Source of the DNA: Anaerolineae bacterium
GTDB taxonomy: Bacteria > Chloroflexota > Anaerolineae > Anaerolineales > Anaerolineaceae
Reading direction: 5' to 3'
Assembly (NCBI GenBank): GCA_013178095.1
Contig: JABLXK010000003.1
Span: 248,001 to 312,000, forward strand
Length of the DNA: 64,000 nt
The notes under the pieces were generated by a model. That model did no database searches. It was not told where the DNA came from and saw only the letters and a list, made by a program, of their open reading frames with translations. A program made the translations under genes and the position numbers. Position 1 is the first letter of the stretch, and every line of letters starts with the position of its first letter. Positions 58,564 through 64,000 of this stretch are shown piece after piece.

Positions 58564-60738
58564 CTACCTATCCGTGTTCTTTTTGCCGAAAGTGGTGACC
58601 ACGTGCAGGATCAAAGCCACCAGGGTGACGATCAGCACCGCCAGCGCTGTGTACAGCACGCCGCTGGGCTGGAACCAGACCGACAGGGTTTGCTGGGTCT
58701 GGGCCGCCGGTGAAAGCGCGGCGCCCGTTTCGCTGCTCTTTTCCACCCACAGGCTGGCGGCCAGCGTGTCCGAGGTTGTAACAGCCAGGTCGCCGGTCAG
58801 CAGGATGGATTTGGCGGCGTCGCCCAGGTGGGCGGCCGCGCCGAGCATGCCGTTCTCATTGTTGCCGCTCACCACCAGGCGCGGCAGGCCTTTTTTGGCA
58901 AAGTAAGCCTGAATGTAACCGGTGGAAGTGCGGCTGGTGTCGATGGTCGCCAGCCCCGCCACCGGCAGAGCCTGCCCGCTGGCCGGATCGAACGGCTGGG
59001 GCAGCGCGCTGCCCGCTTTCAGGATGGCGCTGTTTTTCAAGGGCAAGCCGATCAGGATGCGGTAAGGGTAGGTTTCGTCGGATTCCGGCGCTTCGCCGGC
59101 CGGCAGCACCTGCGGCTGCAGCAAATTGCCCGAGGCGATCTCGCCGATGCGCACCGCCAGAGTGCTCATAACTTGCGCGTCCGCCAGCCCGGGGGCGTCC
59201 GGCAGGATAAAAGCCAATTGCGAAAGGTCGCCGGCTCCAATGAATTCATAGGGGAAATTGGCGATGTTGGCGGTCGCCTTGTCCGGCTGCGACGGGAAGG
59301 TGATCTGTGTATCGTTGGCAATGGTCAACCAGGCTTCGTTGTAATGCGGGTCGGTGCAATAATCATGATCCTTATTGAAATCGTCGGAAAGCTGGATGCT
59401 GGACTGAACCGTCAGGTAATTGGCGCCGGTTTTCAGGAAACTCAAAGGAATCTGGAAAGTTTCGCGCCGTTCGCTGGAAGCGCCGCCGGTGACCACCACG
59501 CTGCCCACCGGCAGGTTGTTGACCGCCACCGTGAGCGTGAAGCGCTCGCCCGCTGCCAAGGCGGAATGGATGAAATGCAGGTCCAGCGCCGCGGAAGAAT
59601 TGCTCTGCCAGAGCGCTTTCAGGGGAATGTTGTAGCTGGTCTGCTGATCGCGCGTTCCGTACACCGCCGTGCTGGCGTAACCGAGTTGTTCGAGGGTAAA
59701 TGCTGCGCCCGCTGAATCGCCGCTGCTTTTGCCGGCAGGCAAATCCAGGATCACGGCTGTATCGCCCGCCAGGCGCGCATAAAGCGAATCGCCGGTGAGC
59801 GCCCGGCCGGCTTTTTCCACATCCGCCTGGGTTTCGCCGCTGATTGCCAGCAACAGCGCGCTGTCGTCGAAAGGAGAGATTTGCTCGTGCAGGGTGCCGC
59901 TGCCGGCCGGCGCGCTGACGGCAGCCAGCTCGGCCGATAGCTGTTTCAGGCTGCCGGCGGCGGCTACCGCGATCAGGTTGCCGCGCGGGCGGTTCTTGAG
60001 CGCGTCCGGGATCGACATCACCTGCACCTCCAGCGGGCGCCAGCCGCCGGTGAGTTCGCCCAGCTTGGCGCTGACCGCAGCCAGGGCGCTCAACTCGCCA
60101 AAAGCGGGTTCAGCCGGAACGACCAGGGTGACGTGGTTTTGCGCTACAGGGCTGGAATCGATGAAGGGCAGCGGGAATGCGCTCAATTCGGCAACCGGCG
60201 CGGCCGCCCGCGGAGCGAGCGCCAGCGTGCTGGCCTGATGCACGGTGGCCCACACTGCCGGGTTGTCCACGTCGCTGCAAAAATCGTCCGAAATGCCCAT
60301 GTAGAATTCCACGTGCAGGGTGTTATAACCCGCTGTCAAATTTTCGGCTGGAATCTGGACGGCCAGCGACCCGGCTTGCGCGTTCCCTGCGGTCAGCGCC
60401 TGGCTGCCCAGGCGCACGCCGTTCCAGTCCACCGACAGGGTGGATTTGGGGTTGAGCGTGGGAGAGTGGCTGAAATACAACGTCAACACGGCTGCTTCCG
60501 AATAACGCCAGGCAGCCGGCAGGTTGATGCCGTAATCGCGGCTGACCAGCACACCCTGGTAAGTATCGTCGGCCGCCAGGCCGAAATCCTCCAGGGTGAA
60601 GGTGGTTGCGCTGCCGCCGGTATCCGTTGTTTCCGATTGGGCCAAAACCCCGCCCGCATGCAGCAGGAGCGCGGCGATCAACAGCAATCCGCTGAAAATT
60701 GAAAATCCCCTGCGCCTGGATATGTTTTTTCCGTCCAT
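58564..60738 (-). CDS. BcsB-like cellulose synthase regulatory subunit
   Basis: A 724-residue BcsB-family protein with a signal peptide (about 1-34, LLLIAALLLHAGGVLAQ) and a single C-terminal membrane anchor (about 690-715). It has two BcsB-type carbohydrate-binding and flavodoxin-like repeats; GMLGAAAHLGDAA is a recognisable segment. BcsB proteins guide the nascent glucan through the membrane and are needed by their synthase partner. Here the partner would be the MshEN-GT2 fusion. It is the first gene of the operon. Confidence 0.85.
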   Translation of the reverse strand: MDGKNISRRRGFSIFSGLLLIAALLLHAGGVLAQSETTDTGGSATTFTLEDFGLAADDTYQGVLVSRDYGINLPAAWRYSEAAVLTLYFSHSPTLNPKSTLSVDWNGVRLGSQALTAGNAQAGSLAVQIPAENLTAGYNTLHVEFYMGISDDFCSDVDNPAVWATVHQASTLALAPRAAAPVAELSAFPLPFIDSSPVAQNHVTLVVPAEPAFGELSALAAVSAKLGELTGGWRPLEVQVMSIPDALKNRPRGNLIAVAAAGSLKQLSAELAAVSAPAGSGTLHEQISPFDDSALLLAISGETQADVEKAGRALTGDSLYARLAGDTAVILDLPAGKSSGDSAGAAFTLEQLGYASTAVYGTRDQQTSYNIPLKALWQSNSSAALDLHFIHSALAAGERFTLTVAVNNLPVGSVVVTGGASSERRETFQIPLSFLKTGANYLTVQSSIQLSDDFNKDHDYCTDPHYNEAWLTIANDTQITFPSQPDKATANIANFPYEFIGAGDLSQLAFILPDAPGLADAQVMSTLAVRIGEIASGNLLQPQVLPAGEAPESDETYPYRILIGLPLKNSAILKAGSALPQPFDPASGQALPVAGLATIDTSRTSTGYIQAYFAKKGLPRLVVSGNNENGMLGAAAHLGDAAKSILLTGDLAVTTSDTLAASLWVEKSSETGAALSPAAQTQQTLSVWFQPSGVLYTALAVLIVTLVALILHVVTTFGKKNTDR

Positions 60739-60968
60739 TCTTCCTCGCTTGATTGAACCGATTAATTGGAATCCCGTCTATTGCTCCGGCGCCCGGCCGG
60801 ATGCGTGAATATGGAATTATATAAGAGATTGCGAATTCTTCCCATGTTTGTACGCCTATTTGGTAATATAAATGTTTTTCTCTCCATTGTTTATCAATAT
60901 TTTGTTAATGACTATACCATTTCCTGAGGAGAAGAATAGGCCAGCACGCGATTGATTCCCTGAATTCC
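60739..60968. other. Divergent spacer before arsR
   Basis: This 230-base region was checked on both strands. Apart from the arsR promoter at its end no gene, RNA or clear promoter for the BcsB-like gene was seen. Confidence 0.5.
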
Positions 60969-60997
60969 TTGACAAACCACGGGAACGGTCGTATATA
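60969..60997 (+). promoter_or_regulatory. Promoter of arsR
   Basis: TTGACA (60969-60974) and TATATA (60992-60997) are spaced by 17 bases. Confidence 0.85.
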
Positions 60998-61023
60998 TAG
61001 ATATATTCATGTTATTCTATATA
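60994..61023 (+). promoter_or_regulatory. ArsR operator (palindrome)
   Basis: Perfect 8-bp arms TATATAGA (60994-61001) and TCTATATA (61016-61023) overlap the -10 box and the transcription start. The half-site TATATAGA recurs before arsM at 61338-61345, within ATATCGATATATATAAATAT-like sequence, so both genes are probably repressed together. Confidence 0.7.
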
Positions 61024-61025
61024 TT

Positions 61026-61304
61026 ATGAAAACCGAAATCGATTGTGTTGATTTTTGCAAGGCGCTTTCCGACCCCACCCGCCAAAAGATCCTGGAGATG
61101 CTGCTGGCCGGGGAGAAAACCGTGTCGGAAATAGTGGACGCATTTAACTTGAGCCAGCCGACCATTTCGCACCACCTGGATCTCTTGACCCGTTACGGAC
61201 TGCTGGCCAGCCGGAAGGAGGGTAAACAGGTCTATTATGCCACTGATCAGGATAAGGTATCCTGTTGCTGCGGCCGCTTGATGGCCAAGTTCGAAAATAA
61301 ATAA
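61026..61304 (+). CDS. arsR: ArsR/SmtB-family arsenic-responsive repressor
   Basis: A 92-residue winged-helix repressor. The core LSDPTRQKILEML, TVSEIVDAFNLSQPTISHHLDLL and REGKQVYYAT-type wing fit ArsR. Cysteines near the N-terminus (DCVDFC) and a C-terminal SCCCGRLM cluster could bind arsenite. The start at 61026 is chosen because the promoter and operator overlap the longer in-frame Met. It is followed by arsM. Confidence 0.92.
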   Translation: MKTEIDCVDFCKALSDPTRQKILEMLLAGEKTVSEIVDAFNLSQPTISHHLDLLTRYGLLASRKEGKQVYYATDQDKVSCCCGRLMAKFENK

Positions 61305-61362
61305 TTTTTTTTGATCATTTATATCGATATATATAAATATATAGATTTTTAGGAGCTGAAAA

Positions 61363-62211
61363 ATGACGCAGGATAATTCACCTGAAAAAATTAAAGATGC
61401 CGTAAAAGAAAAATACGGCGGGTTGGCGGAAAAACAACTCGCCGCGGCGCAGCGCGCCTGCTGCTGCGGTCCAGCCCAGTCGTGTTGCTCCGGCGAAGCC
61501 GGTTTGGCGGAAAGCGCTGCCAACCTGTATCCCACCGCGCAGATTTCCGATTTGCCGGATAGCGTGACCGGCATTGCGTTGGGCTGCGGCAACCCCACCG
61601 CCATCGCCGAATTGCAGCCCGGTGAAATCATACTCGACCTCGGGTCGGGCGGCGGCATCGATTGCTTTCTGGCCGCCAGGCAGGTGGGGGCAGACGGGCG
61701 CGTGATCGGCCTGGATATGACGCCGAAAATGCTCGACCTGGCGCGCGCCAATGCGAAGAAACAGGGATTAAATAATGTGGAATTCCAGTACGGTTACATC
61801 GAGGATATCCCCCTGCCGGATGACAGCGTGGATGTGATCATCTCCAATTGCGTGATCAATCTTTCCGCGGACAAGGACGCAGTCTTCCGTGAAGCTTTCC
61901 GCGTGCTGAAACCCGGCGGCCGTTTGAACGTGTCCGACATCGTCACGCAAGGCGACCTGCCCGAAATCGTGGTCGAGCATCTCTCCGCCTGGGCCGGCTG
62001 CGTCGCCGGCGCGCTGGATGAAGAAATTTATCTTGAAAAAATGCGCCGGGCAGGTTTTGCCTCAATTGAAGTGATCAACCGCAAGTTCTACAGCAGCGAC
62101 ATGATGGCGGCGGATGACGATCTCAAAAAGCTGGCCGCGGAAAAAAACCTCTCGCTGGCCGACCTCGATCAAAAGATCGCCAGCATTACCCTGAAAGCCT
62201 ATAAAAGCTGA
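61363..62211 (+). CDS. arsM: Arsenite S-adenosylmethionine methyltransferase
   Basis: A 282-residue ArsM that methylates As(III) to volatile or less toxic species. It shows the N-terminal Cys cluster (RACCCGPAQSCCSGEAG), the SAM motif ILDLGSGGGIDCFLA, the conserved Cys in ISNCVINLS and a later Cys in WAGCVAGAL. AGGAG lies upstream of the ATG. It is regulated by arsR from the same region. Confidence 0.94.
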   Translation: MTQDNSPEKIKDAVKEKYGGLAEKQLAAAQRACCCGPAQSCCSGEAGLAESAANLYPTAQISDLPDSVTGIALGCGNPTAIAELQPGEIILDLGSGGGIDCFLAARQVGADGRVIGLDMTPKMLDLARANAKKQGLNNVEFQYGYIEDIPLPDDSVDVIISNCVINLSADKDAVFREAFRVLKPGGRLNVSDIVTQGDLPEIVVEHLSAWAGCVAGALDEEIYLEKMRRAGFASIEVINRKFYSSDMMAADDDLKKLAAEKNLSLADLDQKIASITLKAYKS

Positions 62212-62322
62212 ACACGCATTATCTTCTTTATTTGGGCAGCAGATCCGGGCTGCGCTGAGAACGCGCGCTTCAAGCGGGTCGAATCCCATGCCGGTCAACT
62301 CGCTTCATTGTTGTTAAAGGTA

Positions 62323-62350
62323 ATCAGCCCACCTTCACAGGTGGGCTGAT
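62323..62350. terminator. Convergent terminator
   Basis: A 12-bp perfect stem (ATCAGCCCACCT / AGGTGGGCTGAT) with a 4-base loop lies between arsM and the repeat surface protein. No long U-run. Confidence 0.65.
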
Positions 62351-62375
62351 CCATAGGCGGGGCGATCCAGCAGGC

Positions 62376-63566
62376 TTACCGCCTAACTCTCCTTTCAACG
62401 CCAGCCAGCATCAGGCTGATCCCCAAAAAGAGACCGCTGGCGGAAACCAGCGCCTTGCGGGTACCGGCCGCCTGTTCGGCAAGGTCCAGGCCGGTGACCG
62501 GGATCAACAGCAGTTCCTCGGTTGGGCCGCCCGCCCCCGGCGCAGTCACCGGTATGATCGCGGTAGTGGTAACCGTGGTCGTGCCGCCGCCATCCCCGCC
62601 ATCGCCCGGGTCATCCGGTTCGTACGCGCAGCTCTGGTCATCGGCGGTCGCCTCCGGGTTGAAGTTCAAAGCCAGCGGGTCGGTGCATCCGAAAATCTCT
62701 TCTTCTTCATATTCACAGGTTTGGTCGTCCATGGTCGCGTCGGGATTGAAATTCAAAGCCAGGGGATCGGTGCAGCCGTAGACTTCTATCTCATACTCGC
62801 AACTCCCGTCATCTATCGTGGCCGCGGGGTTGAAGTTCAGCGCCAGGCGGTCCATGCAGCCAAAAATCTCCTCTTCCTCATTTTCGTCGGATACATACCA
62901 AAAATGGATCATGTTGTATCCTTTATAACCGTTGCCCTGCGTTTGGTAGGAATAAACGCTCACGCCGCCCTGGTCATCAAATTCCACGCAGAAGCTATCT
63001 CCCACGCAAGTTTCGCCGGAGCCTTTCTTGAAGAAATACCACTGGTTGCCTTCTTTGATGGCAACGATATTGGCTTGGTTGCCGCCGATATCCGGCAGGG
63101 TGTAATCCTTCTCTCCATAAGTTCCTTGATCGGTATACTGGTTGGGATTGGTCACCGGTTCCGCGGTTTCACATGCGTCGTTGGTGACGCAATCGCCGTT
63201 GCCGTAGTTCGTGCCGAAATCCGGCAGATCGTTCTGCAGCGCGGGATCGTCCCCTTCCGCGCCCAGCGACATGGCCGACAGGCTCATCGCCCCCAGCGAG
63301 AATTCATCTTCCGGTTCTTCCGGCGTCAATTCCTCTTCCGGGGTCGGTTCGGAGGCTGCTTCGGAAGTTGGTTCGGTGGTTGCCTCGACGTCGCCCGCCG
63401 GATTTTCAACCGCAGGGACGGCGTCGCCCCCCTCGGGGGTCTCGGAAGTCGATTCGGCGTATACCGGGTTCACTTTGCCCAAAACGGGCACTGTCATGAA
63501 GCTCAGCAGCAAAGTCAAAACTGCCAGCGCCAGCGATGCGTTTTTGAAAAACTTGATTTTAAACAT
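62376..63566 (-). CDS. Surface protein with GCTDPLALNFNP repeats and C-terminal anchor
   Basis: A 396-residue exported protein. It has a signal peptide (about 1-35), a Glu/Thr/Ala-rich spacer (about 40-100), a central region (about 120-235) and then four repeats of about 24-30 residues of the pattern GCTDPLALNFNP-x4-DDxxCxYE (about 240-345). A C-terminal IPVTGLDLAEQ motif, a hydrophobic segment and a basic tail (ERRVRR) resemble a cell-wall sorting signal. The repeat is common in secreted bacterial proteins; its role is unknown. The start at 63566 follows AAGAGG; an in-frame GTG two codons earlier is possible. It is preceded by a structured leader. Confidence 0.8.
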   Translation of the reverse strand: MFKIKFFKNASLALAVLTLLLSFMTVPVLGKVNPVYAESTSETPEGGDAVPAVENPAGDVEATTEPTSEAASEPTPEEELTPEEPEDEFSLGAMSLSAMSLGAEGDDPALQNDLPDFGTNYGNGDCVTNDACETAEPVTNPNQYTDQGTYGEKDYTLPDIGGNQANIVAIKEGNQWYFFKKGSGETCVGDSFCVEFDDQGGVSVYSYQTQGNGYKGYNMIHFWYVSDENEEEEIFGCMDRLALNFNPAATIDDGSCEYEIEVYGCTDPLALNFNPDATMDDQTCEYEEEEIFGCTDPLALNFNPEATADDQSCAYEPDDPGDGGDGGGTTTVTTTAIIPVTAPGAGGPTEELLLIPVTGLDLAEQAAGTRKALVSASGLFLGISLMLAGVERRVRR

Positions 63567-63582
63567 GCTCACCTCTTGGATT

Positions 63583-63612
63583 AAAAATAAAAACCGGCGG
63601 TATCACCGGTTT
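63583..63612 (-). terminator. Terminator in the leader of the repeat protein
   Basis: On the minus strand AAACCGG pairs with CCGGTTT over an 8-base loop and is followed by a U-rich run (TTATTTTT). It directly precedes the ribosome site of the gene. Confidence 0.85.
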
Positions 63613-63705
63613 CGCTATTGGCTCCGCGGACCTCCCGTCAGGTTGGGATTGCTCCCATACCAGCGCAAGCGACCAAATGAAAAGTCCGTTTCAAAGCCTT
63701 AACAT
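63613..63705 (-). ncRNA. Structured leader RNA, possible riboswitch, class not identified
   Basis: Minus-strand RNA between promoter and terminator. GGCU/AGCC and CGGAC/GUCCG close the element; inside is a hairpin GGU-A-UGGGA with a GCAA tetraloop and UCCCA-ACC. A GGUCGCU segment could also pair with AGCG-AA-ACC at the base of the terminator, suggesting an alternative fold. No known aptamer core was recognised. Confidence 0.55.
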
Positions 63706-63719
63706 TACTATTAAGATAA

Positions 63720-63748
63720 TATTTATCCTATTTTATTTACGATTTCAA
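63720..63748 (-). promoter_or_regulatory. Promoter of the repeat protein leader
   Basis: On the minus strand TTGAAA (63743-63748) and TAAATA (63720-63725) are spaced by 17 bases. Confidence 0.7.
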
Positions 63749-63968
63749 GCCCTTCGGACAGCGTTAATAATTCTCTAATAATTCATTGTTAATGATGTCA
63801 CGGGGAATACGGCGGCGGGGCATGCCGGGGCTTTTCAATACAAACGCCCGCGCAGCCCCTGGGAATGATCGCTTCTTTCAAGGGGATTCCGCACGGTCAA
63901 ACTGCGGACGCGCTATTTTTTTTACAATGACTCTGGAAACGGAATGCATCTGCTGCCGGGAAATTAAA
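63749..63968. other. No gene recognised
   Basis: Checked on both strands. The region holds no convincing ORF or RNA and probably contains upstream promoter sequence. Confidence 0.5.
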
Positions 63969-63972
63969 TACG

Positions 63973-63997
63973 GCCAGCTCCCAAGGCGGGAGCTGGC
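63973..63997. terminator. Hairpin at the window edge
   Basis: A 10-bp perfect inverted repeat (GCCAGCTCCC / GGGAGCTGGC) is probably the terminator of a gene beyond the window. Confidence 0.55.
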
Positions 63998-64000
63998 TAT

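Noticed and set aside
1-64000. CRISPR arrays, insertion sequences, prophage genes
   Set aside because: No regularly spaced direct repeats, transposase, integrase or phage structural genes were seen.

Overview
The window looks like part of an anaerobic Chloroflexota (Anaerolineae-type) chromosome. That assignment is an inference: it rests on the gene repertoire, on lipoproteins with NBR1-type Ig domains, on moderately high GC with strong -10/-35 promoters, and on several mRNAs that appear to start at or within a few bases of the start codon. No rRNA or taxonomic marker was available to settle it.

Layout. 1-2.8 kb: three paralogous lipoproteins. 2.9-7.4 kb: a polyprenol-phosphate mannosyltransferase, rsmA, a G5/3D cell-wall protein, tRNA-Phe and a thioredoxin/CcdA fusion. 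7.4-11.2 kb: sulfur amino acid synthesis (metY, metA under a SAM-I riboswitch, cysK behind a Met/Cys-rich leader peptide and a terminator). 11.3-16.6 kb: coaE (fused), cdaA, cdaR, der, lepB. 16.6-23.8 kb: a complete sugar-phosphate-type bacterial microcompartment operon (RpiB-like, DeoC, acylating aldehyde dehydrogenase, EutJ, one BMC-H, one BMC-T and three BMC-P shell proteins) with a divergent GntR regulator. 24.2-25.4 kb: tRNA-Lys whose 3' end is duplicated 0.7 kb downstream around an AT-rich gene. 27.5-36.9 kb: a galactitol-type PTS with a RuBisCO-like protein, RpiB, class II aldolase, class III aminotransferase, DeoR regulator, PfkB kinase and a TrpF-like protein that lacks the usual catalytic Cys. 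37-41 kb: a selenium operon (yedE, tusA-like, cysteine desulfurase, frameshifted DUF3343, selD with an in-frame UGA). 41.1-43 kb: c-di-GMP riboswitch and EAL protein. 43.9-50 kb: a second PTS with a HisC-like aminotransferase, a PRD regulator and HPr. 51-60.7 kb: an exopolysaccharide locus (BcsB-like, degenerate GGDEF, MshEN-glycosyltransferase fusion, GT-C enzyme). 61-62.2 kb: arsR-arsM. 62.4-63.7 kb: a repeat-containing surface protein behind a structured leader.

The most striking signal is upstream of yedE. A strong extended -10 promoter is followed by a Shine-Dalgarno site and a tiny ORF whose tenth codon is UGA. Exactly 11 nt after that UGA sits a bacterial SECIS-like hairpin with a GGUC loop. 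Readthrough would end at a second stop just beyond a segment able to pair with the 5' arm of an intrinsic terminator. This has the logic of a selenium-sensing transcription attenuator: with selenium the ribosome reads through, covers the antiterminator strand and the terminator forms; without it the antiterminator forms and the selenium operon is transcribed.

Regulation is a theme of the window: SAM-I and c-di-GMP-I riboswitches, the candidate Sec-codon attenuator, a candidate Met/Cys leader attenuator, an unidentified structured leader with a terminator, and palindromic operators for ArsR and the sugar regulators. The c-di-GMP parts (riboswitch-controlled EAL enzyme, GGDEF relic, MshEN receptor on a glycosyltransferase) suggest second-messenger control of an exopolysaccharide.
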